A stretch of 64,000 bases of DNA from Pinus tabuliformis (Eukaryota; Streptophyta; Pinopsida; Pinales; Pinaceae). Within the stretch, counting starts at the first letter, position 1, and every line of letters begins with the position of its first letter. Positions 37,980 through 50,039 of the stretch are shown here, piece by piece. Location of the stretch: contig CM062818.1 of NCBI GenBank assembly GCA_031772625.1, forward strand, positions 1,280,164,277 to 1,280,228,276, given 5' to 3'. Under the pieces are notes generated by a model. That model was not told the DNA's origin. It saw only the letters and a program-made list of their open reading frames with translations, and did no database searches. Both the position numbers and the translations under genes were made by a program.

Positions 37980-38340
37980 GCTTGCATGTTCTACTTCCTA
38001 GGATTGGCAGCAAAATCAGTTTCTAGAAGGTCCGTAACTAGATCTAGGATATTCTTTCCGTATTGGCCATGTCTTGGATTACTCATAGAGTATTCACCGT
38101 TGATTTCTTTTATAATCAATTCTAAGTCTCCCATGATATAAACTCTCTTAGATCCAAGTTTTCTAATAATTTGTAGTCCTAAGATTAGAGCCTCATATTC
38201 TGCCATGTTGTTTCTGAATTTAATGTTTGATCTGAAGGCATGACCTTCAGAATGATTATTCTCCATGTTATGAACCCAAACTCCTACACCTACTCCTAAT
38301 CTATTTACAGAGCCATCAAAATCTAAATGCCATAGAGACT
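37980..38340 (-). pseudogene. Element D extra RNase H-like domain between protease and RT
   Basis: Minus strand: LDFDGSVNRLGVGVGVW, MENNHSEGHAFRSNIKFRNN, MAEYEALILGLQIIRKL, MGDLELIIKEINGEYSM. The pattern D...E...D (FDGS, AEYEAL, GDLEL) with the usual spacing is that of a ribonuclease H fold; the last acidic position is not conserved. It sits between protease (38584-38850) and RT, separate from the RT-linked RNase H, so the polyprotein has two. B lacks it through a deletion. Extra RNase H domains are known in plant gypsy elements of the Tat type; the placement is worth a check. Confidence 0.75.
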
Positions 38341-38583
38341 CTGAAATATGTTTTCACTATCAGGTGTTTTGTATTTTTCTTCTACAATTGTGATTTAATT
38401 TTTTCCATTGTCTAAAGTGTACAAAATAAAAGAGTCCATATCAGAATGCATGGAGTATATAGGGAAATTTTGTAGTTTTTCTGCACTACTCAGCATGTAT
38501 TTCATCAATGTTTCTCTGTAAAGTTTTCTTTGCTGACCAAACACAGATATGGTGGCATATGACATGTCTAACTGTGCAAATTC

Positions 38584-38850
38584 CTATAATTTTTCTCCCC
38601 ATGAGTGAGATAACAACATTCCATACTTGGGTGGGATATCAACAACTACTATGTCCATGACAATACTCTTTACTAAGCATTGGACTAGAGTTACACACAA
38701 ATATTTAATTAGGCCAAGGCATTTAACTTGGCTAGAACCAAAGGAAAAGAGGTCCTTGTATGCTCTTGTGATATCTAACTTGAGTCTCTCCATGATTGCT
38801 TTGGGCATTAAGTGATGGGATTCCCCTGAATCTAGCACAGCATTATGTAA
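38584..38850 (-). pseudogene. Element D aspartic protease
   Basis: Minus strand, open from 38838: MLDSGESHHLMPKAIMERLK with an intact DSG active site, ITRAYKDLFSFGSSQVKCLG, DIVVVDIPPKYGMLLSHSWG. Matches B's protease (8430-8695) throughout. It would cleave the Gag-Pol precursor. The next residues run into stops before the RNase H-like region. Confidence 0.8.
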
Positions 38851-39409
38851 GATTTTATCATGAAAATTTAAGCTAATGTAGAATGGAGGGATAACCCCCT
38901 ATTGATGTTTTCCATTTACTTCCGGATGAAAAAATAACTCAGGTTGATCATCATTCAGGTTCACAACATCTTCTCCTTCACCTATGTTTAGTGTTTTAGT
39001 GATTTATGCTCTGTATGGTTCATTCTTTACCAGTTTTGTTAAAGGGACTGATATTTCTAATTTCGTTATCACAGTCTTAATATTGAATGGAAATTGAATT
39101 TTGCCTGATTGGGTGAGATCTTCCTTAGCAGTTGTGGTATGTGTAGTTTTATCTTCCTTTTAAGTACTTGGCAATTCAGTTTGTGTATCAATAGTTCTAT
39201 TTTGATTTCCCTTATTTGGAATGGTTTGAGTAATAGTTTCAATTTGAGTTTTAGTTAAAGTTATATCTACAATTTTTGGGCTGGAAGGCTCCTAAGTTCC
39301 TCTATGGAGAATTTGCAAAACTTTAGTCATAAGAGCTTTTGTTATCTTTTTAGTTTAGGTTTGGACTGATTTCTTAGTGGGAATTTCATTATTCTTTTTG
39401 CTTCTAAGG

Positions 39410-40773
39410 CTATACTATTTGTGGATTTCATAAATAGTTGATTCATAGCCTTGTTTGTAGTCAAAGGACTCCACATATTCTAATCTCAATTGTTGTAACA
39501 TGTACATTTTTTGTTCTTCCTGAGTAAGAAAAACAACATCCTTGTTTTTTATCCCTAATAGATTTATCTGGGTATCTTCCTCTTCTTCATGGTTTTGTGA
39601 ACCCTTAGCATAGTTTTCCAAGAAAGGAGGTCTAATCTATTGATCTGGTATAACATTCTTTCCAGTATTTGGATTCTTCCTAAAGTTGGGGTTTCTGATT
39701 GGAGGTGGCTGTTGATTTTCCCATTGATATTTTCTTTCCATGTTTTCTAATTTATCCATTATCCTTTCTACACTCTTAGCTAAAATATCTATTTTACCGT
39801 CTGAAGTGGAAGTTTCCTCTTTAATGAAAACTCTTTTTTCATTTCTCATCATAGCTTACTTAGCTAATAAATTGGCTTGTACACTAACAACATTACTATG
39901 CATTTGTTCCAATGTTTTAGGGTTTCTTTCCCTTAATTTGTATGACATGTCAATGTCAAAAACATCAAGAAATTTGATCAATGCTAGGTCTGGTGGACGT
40001 TTAATATTAGCGGGGATTGCATTGTATATGTTATTAAACCTAGTACAATAATCCTAAACTGATTCATTAGGATCTCTTCTAATGTTATCATATTCAGATA
40101 TGATTTGTGGAGAGTTTTTCTTTCTTTCCTATCTATTAATAAAAAATCTATGAAAAGCAGTTAAATGTACAATATGATTAGAAGGTAAACCATTGAACCA
40201 TTTCTTAACATCCTCTATTAATGTTTGGTAAAACAACCTCATTTTTACATCAGACTCATCAATTTCAAGCAACTCAAAATAGTCAGTCATTTTATTCACA
40301 TGTTTTTGGGCAGTATACTAACCAGTAGGATCAAAAAGAAAGATTTTTCTTTGATAATATTGGGACATTTCATGGAGCTGTGCTGGTAAGACCAAAGGTG
40401 ATTATCTATCTACCATGGCTGAGATTTTGGTTTGACTAGGGGGCAAAACAGTGGTGCTTGAAGAAGGACATGAAATGGTTGGAGATGAACTAGAGGAGCT
40501 TGAGGTTTTTCATTGAAGAGTAAGTTAAGGAATGAATGGTTTAGGGGAATGAACTGAGGTGGATATTATAGGTGAGGTGGTGGTAAATGAAGTTGTATTT
40601 ACAATATTTGAATACTCTGTAGAAAGTTTAGAGGAAGGAGTAGTGAGGACAACTAATTCAATTGATAATTGAAGATAGGCATCGTCTATATGGCTTATCA
40701 ATGTAGAGGTTAAAGCTTCTAGTTTGTCAAACGTATCCAACACAAGTTGATCTAAAGCTGGATGTATATGCAT
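39410..40773 (-). pseudogene. gag: Element D Gag polyprotein
   Basis: Minus strand from ATG 40773 (MHIHPALDQLVLDTFDKLEA), a variable Ser/Thr-rich N-terminus, then with stops AQKHVNKMTDYFELLEIDE, MRLFYQTLIEDVKKWFNGLP, DYCTRFNNIYNAIPANIK, DIDMSYKLRERNPKTLEQMH, then open MMRNEKRVFIKEETSTSDGK, MDKLENMERKYQ and NPNFRKNPNTGKN. Same block order as B's Gag. No zinc knuckle is visible. A trailing acidic stretch (39621-39415) leads to the protease. Confidence 0.8.
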
Positions 40774-41170
40774 CTTTTCTGACTCAATGAATTGAATAAA
40801 ATTAGGGTCTAATACAATTTCATGAATTGCATTTTATTTTGGTTCTAAACAATGAAATCTCAAATGAAAAATCAAACTGAATATCCTCTAAACTTGATAA
40901 TTCCTTGGGGAGTGAATTTTATTTAACTAACTAGCAACTACTTGCTTAAGCTTCTACCTTTTTCGGTTTTCTTAAAATTCTCTTAGGGTCATCAATTATT
41001 GTAGCAGGGTTTGGATATGGATTTTCCCTGGTATAGTGAGTCTTTTTGGGAGCAAGAATTTTAATTTTTTAATTCTTTTTTAAAACTTTTAAACAACAAC
41101 TCTAAAATGATATTAAGGTGCAAAAGATGAATTTTAAGGTTTCCTTAATGTTTTATTAAGCTGAGGACTG
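40774..41170 (-). other. Element D leader between primer site and gag
   Basis: About 400 bp, AT-rich, no coding signature on either strand. It would be the untranslated leader carrying packaging signals, by position only. Confidence 0.4.
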
Positions 41171-41192
41171 GTCCTCAGTATGGTCGCCTATA
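41171..41192 (-). other. Element D primer-binding-like site
   Basis: Minus strand next to the 5' LTR end reads TATAGGCGACCATACTGAGG. It shares GGCGACCATA with element A's site, so A and D probably use the same primer tRNA. The usual leading TGG is changed to AGG. Confidence 0.6.
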
Positions 41193-42271
41193 TGTTATCA
41201 CTCCAAAATTTCTCTAGTGTTGTTATGAGAGAAATGATAGAGGTAACAACAAACCAACTTTGGAGATTAGCATTTAACCTTCCTAATGCTCAGAGATGGC
41301 TCTCTATTTATAATTTAAATTTTATTTATTTATTTTATTTTAAGCTAGTTATGATTGTACTTTGGTTTTGATTTTGATTTGGTGGTGAGATCACTGACTT
41401 AGATGGATAGAGGGATGTGTTTTACCATTGTTCTTATGGGGTCAAATGTAAAGAAAAAAGGACTGGATCAAGTTCTAAAAATAGTGTCCATGGGCTAAGG
41501 TAGCTAAGTAATTTTAGATCTTAAGGCTGGATGGTGAAGTTGATTTCAATCAGATCAAAGGAGCAATTAAGGGTTCCTTAGGACATATTATGAAGGAATT
41601 GAAATAGGTCAACCAGGATGGGAGAGAAATTAAGGATTCTCAGGTTCGGATATCAGAAGAAAACATAGAAATTATTAACTATTTAGGACAAAGTGTACTT
41701 AAACAAATTCTGAAATAAATTTTCAGTTAATTCATTCACTTTAGATGACATGTAAGTTTGTGAAATACATAAGAAGATAACAAATTTGACAAAAGAAAAT
41801 ACATCACTATAATAGCTCAACACAAGAATCCTGTAATGCAAACTCTTTATTACTTAGTCTAGTCTGCTAACTTTAAAAATTGGTACAAGAACCCTCAAGT
41901 TTCAGATCAATACAACATTAGAAATGTCTAGAAATCCACACCTAATACTTCAAATTTTGAGGTATTTATACAAAAAATAGTTTACAAAATATCCCAAATT
42001 GTCTTGGGAATTATTCTAGGAAAAAGAAATATCTTCATCTAAGAAGATAGAGATAGATGTTCAACTATTGTATGTTGTCCCTGTTTATTTGGTTGTGATG
42101 TCTTTATGCTTTGATATTTTGTTGTTTATTATCTACCTTGTTGTTGGTTTTCACACTCACTGCTCCTTTTACTTTGTCGTTCTCAACTGATACACTTTCA
42201 CCCGATACTATTTCATCTGGTTGATCTATCACTTTTCTTACACTACGTTGTTTCACTTTTACTGTGGATTT

Positions 42272-45200
42272 TTACAGCAAGTTATTTAGATTTTCCCATG
42301 TGTCTGCATCTAGTAATTCAATATTTACCTTTTTCCTGTAAATTTCATCTGCTTCTGTATACTTGGAAAAGGTGGGTCTGTTCACAAAAAGGTGTTTTAC
42401 CCCATGCTGGAGATAGAATAGGTTCTCAAAAGCTTGGTACAAAACCTTTCCAATAGGCATCCCCTTCATAGAGGAATTATTGGTGTGATCTGTGGCCACC
42501 TCTACGATTCTCCTGTTGTAGTCTTCCTGTGGCATCAATTTGTCATTTATCACGAAGGGATTTGGCATACCATTCTCCCTTAGAGCATCGAACTTAACCA
42601 TGAACCTGTCTATAGCCAGCTGCATGGTTTGGCATTTGTCTTCAAGGTTCATCATCAAATTCCTCTAGGTGAGCACCTTTTTCACTTCTAGCATGGTGCC
42701 AGTCCTATTAGGTATGTCCAGCTCCTGCAATTCATATTTGTTTTTGGAGTTAAGGAAGTGGATTATTCTAGTGGCTTATTCTGGCATGTATCGAAGTTCA
42801 GCCTTAACTCTTTTAATGGCTTCTATAGCCTCTTTCACCAATTCATTTTGTTCAAATATTACTTGAATGGATGGCCAAATATCATTGACAGAGTCAATGA
42901 TATTGGCCCATAATTGTTCTTTAGCTTGGCCAAGTGGCTCCTTTAATGACAATTCCTTCTCCAAGCTCTTCATTCTTTCATTCAACCTCATTGACTTATG
43001 AACTTATTCCTTGTGCATAATCTGGGTAATCTTATTATCATTCTCTCAACTTTTTATCTTTTCCTTAGGCTTGTTTATCTCTATGGTTTGAGTGGACATG
43101 TCCTCCATTGCTTTGACCAATTTGCTTGCCTCATCATTTGGCTGAGCTGTTGTTGTTGTCGAACCTATTGCTAATGTAGATGTTGTGGCAGCTGATAGTG
43201 CTTCAGCCGGTGGAGCTGTAAGATCCAATGAAGCTTCCAAGGTGGATGGTACTACTGTAGTGACTATTGGAATGGCAGTGGTAGTCTCGAGGCTGGCTTG
43301 TTTCAGTTTTATTAAGTTGTCCAACTCCTTCCCCATCTCTTTCAACTGATCATTGAATTGGAGAATAAGGTCCATCATTTCCTCTTGATGGGTTTGGCTT
43401 TTAAGGACCTCTTTTATCTATGGATGCTCTGAATGAGGTAGTTTTAGTTGCTTCTTTAAAGCAACAATATCGTCATTCTTTTTCTTTATCAATTTCTCTG
43501 TAGCTTTGACATCACTGGGATTATACCCAAGCTCAAATACCATGTCTTCTAGTAACTTGATTATGTTATCCTTGGCCTGTGAGGAGGCCTTTTCCAGCTT
43601 GTACTGTGAAATAATATTATCTAATGAACTTTGGAGTTTGTGGGCAGTCATCAATTTACTTGCCATGGTGGAATAGATTATTTCACGTGCCTGCTTGTGG
43701 AAATCAATTTGGTCAATGGGGTGAACATCCCTGGGAAAAACCTCAAAATTTGTTTTCCTATAGTCTGCTAATGATCTTGGCTACTAGAATGTAGGTTTCA
43801 TGAATGTAATATACATTTTATTTTTTTTTAATGTCAAAGGCTGACATTAATGTGTTTTTATTTGTAGGTGTCTACCTGAAGTAATGGGCATAAGTCTTAG
43901 CCTTCAATGTCTCATTCCTCAACTTAATTTCCTTGTACTACATTTAATATCTTTCTCTTTATCCACAAGCCTGGTGGATGAAGATACTTCAATGCTGAGC
44001 TGTTTCTCAATAAGTTGAGTGTTTGATGTAGAGGGATGGTGTGTTTCTCCTGAAGCTGCTGGGCCTTTGCTCCTTTCCACCATTGTATCAGTGTTAGTGA
44101 TTTCCACTATTCCAACGGTGTCTTCTTGTTCAGTTACAGGATTAAGCTTGGGCCTCTTCCTATAACTGATCTCAAATTGTTCATCTATGGTTTCCATGGC
44201 TGAACTAGAACCTTCTTCCCTGGTTCTCTTTGCATTTCTGTCTTCATTTGCTGGAGTCTGTAAAAGAGGAGGAATATTCATTGGTTCTCCTAGGGCTGGA
44301 ACCTGCAGAAAGGAACTAGTATCAATCTTCTTTTCCACATCAATTAATGTATTTTCCATATCTACTACAGTACTGTCCATATCTATCAAAGTGTTTTCCA
44401 ACCATTCTGATTGGTTAGCAAATCTCTCAATGTCTGGCTTGGGATGATGTATGAAAGGACCCAATTTGACCTTGAGCCTTAGCTTATTTATGACTCCATG
44501 AGGGTCATATTGCCACATAAAACCATTCTTGAATTTCATCTGCTACAATATTTTATCTGCCTCTCGTCCAACTTCCCTAGTATTACAAATAGAGGGGCCC
44601 AATTGATTTTTCATTTTGAACTGGGTCTTCTTCCTAGAAGATAGGAAATTGACTTCATCAGAGTTTATAATATGCATAAAGTATTCTAATGCAAATATCC
44701 TCATGGAGAGGTATTTAGGTAGTTTAGAGGGGGCTATTTGTCATCCATATATCATTATCTCTGTGTGGTGCTAGTATAGATACCAGTCACCCACTCTATT
44801 GTTCTTGGCCAACTGTAAAACTCTTTTAATCTCTTGACTGATCCTGGGCTGATAGATACTGGTTAGCATATTTATAACTAGATGGACAAATGAATCAATG
44901 AAGTATTTGTAGGAAAAAAGAGTGGAGAATTTTTGGATCAATGGTGTCCAATAGATGACTGATCTTGGATTTCCTTTGGTATCTAACTTGTGAATGCTGA
45001 CAAGAAATTTGTTTGACTGGTAGTACAAGAACATATGAAATAATATTGAAGAATATTTAAAGACTCTCTTGGTTGGTAGCCTAATAAACTTCTCATGAAT
45101 AATGTCTCATATAAACTCAGCATAGTTGTAAATTGTAGTAGGAGGCTTGCCTAGGAAAAATATGGAAATGAAAGAAAGAAAAACCTCATTGACATGTTCA

Positions 45201-45550
45201 TTAGAGGTGTAGCCTAAACTGCAAGAGAGCATGGTTATGATTTGGTGAATAAAACTTGTTGGTCACACAATGGCTCTTTGACTACGAATGTAGCAAGCTT
45301 GGCAGAAGTGGATGATTTATGGGAATGGGTGTACTTCTAGGAACAAGTACTTGGGAAAATTTGACTCCCAAAGGAGAATGTCATCATTCTAGTTTAAAAA
45401 CTTGTCTTTACTCCAGTAGTGGAGTTTTAGTAGATACGTAGGGGAAGTAGTGTCCTTAAATTGGAAGTCTCTATCCGCTAATGCAAGGTGGTCAATATTT
45501 AGTTGACGGGTTTACAGAGTTATTACATCCAGAGAGGTTTGGGAAACCAT
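42272..45550 (-). pseudogene. LORF copy 2 in element D 5' LTR
   Basis: Minus strand from ATG 45550 (MVSQTSLDVITL). Same protein as copy 1, with long open pieces at 44539-43919 (206 codons), 43666-43418, 43378-43046 and 42658-42272. Well-preserved blocks: MKFKNGFMWQYDPHGVINKL, QVPALGEPMNIPPLLQTPAN, PVTEQEDTVGIVEITNTDT, VEVATDHTNNSSMKGMPIGK. Damage: stops, a 208-bp deletion near 45243 (not a multiple of three) and frame changes near 44540 and between 43919 and 43666. As the copy next to the primer site and gag, this is the one a full-length RNA would carry. Confidence 0.65.
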
Positions 45551-46667
45551 AATTGGGTTTACTGAATTGAATTAGGCTTTTAGTGGTTTCAGGAGTGAGG
45601 TTTAGAAGCTTTGGAACAGTGGGAGTGTAATTACAGTGTATAAAACAGGGTTTGGAATGTAAAGTAGGTTTCTCTTCAATCCAGGAAGGTTTCTTAATTA
45701 ATTTAATTAATTAACAATTCAATTATAATTGTGCATTTCTTTAAATTCAAGGGCCATTCTAGTTTTTTCCAAGAATACCTTGAAATTGGGAATTTGGTGT
45801 GTAGACGGGGTTTTGCAAAATCTACAAAGGGTACTAAGGCTTGAACTGGTTATATGCTGCTTCAATATGGTGTTCGTAGCATCTTCAGGTGGTGAAAGTG
45901 GTTGAAGTGGTCACTCAGAGGTTCAGGGTGTCACAAATGGCTTAGCAGAGGTTTACAGTGAAAATGAACAAAAATAGAGAATTGGGGCTTTTTGAGCCTT
46001 TTAACCGATAATGATCACATTTTGGTATGGAATTATGAAATGAATAGCGGGTAGTTTTTGGTTGAGGTGGGGAAGTGGTTTTGTGCACCATTTCATAACA
46101 TTTGGATGGCAGGCGATATTTTTTGTGAGCACCTGATGTATCCTAGTGCTGCCACGTAGCAGAATAGTGCCTAGCCAAAACCATGAACCTCTCGTGCTCT
46201 TGGGTTGTTAACGGTTAGATGATGAATCCGCGCGATATGGTTGTACACCATTGGATCTAGAGGTAGGAAATCGAAGGATATCACGCAGTTCAGTTGCACG
46301 GATAGAGTGAGAAAACTGGTTGGCAGGACACAAGGTTTAATTACAAACAATTGTAATTAATTAATAAATAATGTCAGGATTTAATATAAGTAATGGGCTA
46401 ATAAAGTTGGGACCATGGGTTATGTGGCGGGGGTTTTTTAACTGCACCAAGGGTTGGTGGGTTAAAAAATGGTATCGTGAAATATAAAGTGGGGACGTTA
46501 ATTACATAATGCGGGCGCATGGTAAATAAAAACTTAGTGTCAAGGGTTTTTGTGGGTTTTCAAAGGGGAAAGAGGGAAATTAACAAGGGGGAAAGGTGAT
46601 ATTTGTAATGGGGAATGGGTTTCACACTAGGGAAAAGTGTTTTGGGAAAGGGAATGATTTCTGAAGG

Positions 46668-46681
46668 GTAATATATAGGGA
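46668..46681 (-). promoter_or_regulatory. TATA-type motif, element D 5' LTR
   Basis: Minus-strand CCCTATATATTACCCTTCAG, counterpart of 33671-33682. As it is in the 5' LTR, it is the candidate promoter for element D RNA. Confidence 0.5.
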
Positions 46682-47501
46682 AATTTGTGAAACCAAGGGG
46701 TAAAGATCAAAATTAGAGGGAAGGGTATTTATAGGTAATGAAGGGATAATGGGGGAAATTAGTAAATAATATGTAGGAGTGTAGTGAAATGAGGCGAAAT
46801 TAGTAAACAAGGTTGGTGAATATTCTTTCTTTCTCACAATTCCTCCTGCACATGAAAAATAGGATTAAGCATGATAAATGTGCTTTTGACTTAATAACCT
46901 TGTGCATTTGCAACATGTCTTCTACCTACCCTTTATTTACCCTAACATTTTCTCTTCATTTATTGGGTGCATTTGAGTTTGCTGACCCTTTATTTCTTTT
47001 TCTTTTGATAAGAGAACTATCTAATTCTAACATTATAACTTCCAATGGATCCGATTAACTAATGAGCTCATTTTTGTTCTCTACCTAACCACTGATGTGT
47101 CAAGGTTAAACAATTCCTCTAGATCTTTATTTTCTATCTATCAACATGAAATTTAAAGCATGAATGAGTCAAGATTAAGTTATCTGACCATCATGGATTG
47201 TGGCATTTTTGACAAGCTGCACACAGTCTTATTTTAGAAGGTTAAGAAAAAAGAATTACATTTGAATTTGCACACTTTCATGATCTATTTTTCTTTTATT
47301 TTTTGGGGTTCACACTTTTTACCTTTTTTGATATGTTTTCCTTTGTTTTTGTCCTTTGATTATTCTTTTAGGACATACCCTCTATATTTTTTAGCTTTTA
47401 ATATGGAAAACATTTTGGAGAAGGCAAAAGTATGTACAATATTACAAGACTAACCATAACCAATTCAAAATTATGAATCCTATTATTATAGGACCCTAAC
47501 A

Positions 47502-47506
47502 AGATG
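47502..47506. repeat. Target-site duplication of element D, right copy (AGATG)
   Basis: One mismatch to the left copy GGATG (27976-27980). Confidence 0.7.
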
Positions 47507-47870
47507 GAAAAAAGAAACTAAGTTATTATCAGGAAGTGATCAACCCCACCCTTACTAACCAAAATTGTCTCCTCTTTACTAGTACTAAGAAAAAAAGAAA
47601 CATTGCAAAGATAATAGCTATTTCTCATGGACTTTGAAGTGAAATTGGGTGGTGGTCTACTCTGAAAACTCCCTAGGATGAAAACAATTGTCACCTTTTC
47701 GATACTAAGAAGGTGGAAGATGAAAATCACTTTCCTTTAGATCGACATGCTCTTACTCACATCCAGTCTTGTTTCCAAAACATTTGTCACACTTCCAATG
47801 TTATTGAATTGTTAATTTGACCTAACTATAGTGGTCTTGGAGTGCTTCTTTACCTTCCTTTTTATCATAA
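47502..47870 (+). pseudogene. LINE fragment E, right part
   Basis: Plus strand, directly continuing the frame broken at 27980: KKLSYYQEVINPTLTNQN, TSTKKKRNIAKIIAISHGL, GWWSTLKTP, HLFDTKKVEDENHFPLDRHA, THIQSCFQNICHTSNVIEL. The H-L-F-D...H...L-D block is a worn form of the zinc-binding tail common in LINE ORF2 (Cys positions changed). Stops occur, and coding resemblance fades by about 47900. Confidence 0.65.
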
Positions 47871-50039
47871 AAATAAACTTTTAAAGAGTAACAATCAATT
47901 TCTTACTTTCTTAAAATTCGATACTGTATTAATCTTAATAAACTTTAATCATCGTTAATTTTTAAAAATATATAAAAAATATTTAAATTAAATTATTTTC
48001 ACTAATAATAATAATAATAATATTTTAATTAAAATTTTAAAATAATTAAATTAATTTAAAATAAATTATAGGTAAATAATTATCTAATTATCTAATTTAT
48101 ATAAATTCTGAATTTGAAATTAAAGTACAATTAAATTAATTATAACTTGAAATAATTATTTTCTCCCAACTAATTCCTTAATATATTAAAATATAACAAG
48201 CTTATTAACTTTAAATATGAATTCATAATTAACCAATATACTGACTTAGAATTTATATAAACATTTTAAATTATGATGTGAAGTATTTTAAAATAATTAT
48301 TTAATTCAACAAAACATATGATACTTTATTAAAAAATTATATATAATAAATTTGTAGAGATATATTAACGTACAATGAATTTTAAAATGTAAATTAATTA
48401 TATATATTATGATATTTAATATTACTAAAGTCATAGTTAAGTGAAGTACTGAACTGGTGTATGAGATTTTTTTGTTTATGAGATAAGGGACTTACTTCAC
48501 GTATTTATTTGACTACGAAAGTCTAAGAAAACATATATTCTCCACCCCTCTAGTTTCAAACTATGTAATTTTTTATGAAAAGATGCATGGTCTTAACCAT
48601 TAAACCTAATAAAACAAACGAAATAAAACTATTTATTAAACTGAAAATAAAAAGGAAGAAAAAAAACCAAACATATCCATGGCTATTCTTACACAAAAAT
48701 AAGTAAGTGTTACTTTGGATTTCAAATGTTTGTAACATGTTAAAATAGAATCTATATAATAGGCCATAACTCACTAGATATCTATCACATAGTACACTTT
48801 ACGTCATCTTTTAATATTTCAGTGCATTTTGTAATTATTTATTTAATTTTTTATTTTTGAATTCTATAAAAATGAATTATGATTTTGAATTAAAATAATT
48901 AAAACTTATATAGTCATTTTATGTTGAGATGTGAAATATTTTTAAATATTTGTTTAAGTATTTATTTCTATAAAGCATATGATACTCTATCAAAATTATA
49001 TATATACAATAAATTTATATAGAATTTTAAAATGTAAATTAATTATATATAATATGATATTTAATATTATGAAATTCATAGCCAAGCCAACTACTGAATT
49101 GGTGTATAAAACTCTTTTGTTTTTCAGATAAAAGATCCACCTCTCACATATATTTAATTATTAAAATCTAAAAAAAACATATATTATAATAAAACAATTT
49201 ACCAAACCAACACCAATGAAAATAAAAAATAAAAAATAAAAAATAAAATATATATATATATATATAAATTAGATTAACATGTCCATTACTGTTCTTGCAC
49301 AAAACTAATTAAGTGTTACTTTGAGTTTATGTTTGTAGCGTGCTAGAATAGTCTATATAATAGCCTGCGCCACAACTCACTATATATGTACGACAGTATA
49401 TTTTACGTCATTCTTTATTATTTCAGTGTATTTTGTAATTATTTTTTAATTTTAAGATTTTTAAATTTTATAAAAATGAATTATGATTTTGAATTTCGAA
49501 TTAAAATAATATATTAGTTTATCTAAATTGGTGTTATGGTCGGTGTAATAACTATCGTCTCTGTCACCATTTCTGCACAACATCTGATTCACAACTATAT
49601 GTTTTATATATATATATATAATCAATTATGTCACTCTTTCTAAGCATACTACTACAACAACAATATTCAATAATTAATTACTATGAGTATTTATTAACAT
49701 TAGTAGTATTTTTAATACATATTAATATTTTTATTATTAATGAAATTTAATATCATTATTAAGAAATAATAATAAATAAATTTAATTTTATTAATAATAA
49801 TAATTATTATTAAATAGTAGTTAACATTAATATTAATATTAATATTAATAATACTTAAATTTAATATCATTATTAATTAATGATAATAATAACAAATTAA
49901 TATAGTTTATTAATTAATATACATAATTAGTGAATTAAAATAGTTATTTGAATTAAATTAAAATAGGTAATTAATCTTTGTTAATTAGTAAATCCAAGGG
50001 AATAATACTAAAAACCCAAGGGATTAATTTAAAAAACTC
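47871..50039. other. AT-rich intergenic DNA
   Basis: Very AT-rich, with many TTAATTA and ATATAT strings and a short AT run near 49247-49265. No coding signature. It contains the tandem duplication listed next. Confidence 0.6.
48240..49515. repeat. Tandem duplication, unit about 0.6 kb (two copies)
   Basis: Anchors recur in order with offsets of 604-645 bp: TTTAAAATGTAAATTAATTA at 48381 and 49026, GTGTTACTTTG at 48707 and 49313, ATAAAAATGAATTATGATTT at about 48866 and 49470. Between them TACTGAAYTGGTGTAT and TTACGTCAT recur as well. Copies are diverged, so the duplication is old. The split lies near 48890. Confidence 0.8.

Larger units (their letters stand above)
27981..47501 (-). mobile_element. 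Element D: 19.5-kb gypsy retrotransposon with giant ORF-bearing LTRs
   Basis: LTRs 27981-34508 and 41193-47501, both starting TGTTATCACTCC and ending CCYAACA on the plus strand, flank a 6684-bp interior with minus-strand gag and pol. The 5' LTR is the right one. Order on the minus strand: LTR (with LORF), primer site, gag, protease, RNase H-like domain, RT, RNase H, integrase, LTR (with LORF). It is broken by many stops. It inserted into LINE fragment E. Lineage: same broad group as B by Gag, protease, integrase and LORF. Confidence 0.9.
41193..47501 (-). repeat. Element D 5' LTR (6309 bp)
   Basis: Partner of 27981-34508. On the minus strand: upstream region with TATA-type motif at about 46675, then LORF, then a 1.1-kb tail. 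It has an internal deletion of about 208 bp in the LORF near 45243 relative to the other copy, and scattered substitutions throughout, so the insertion is not very recent. Confidence 0.9.
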
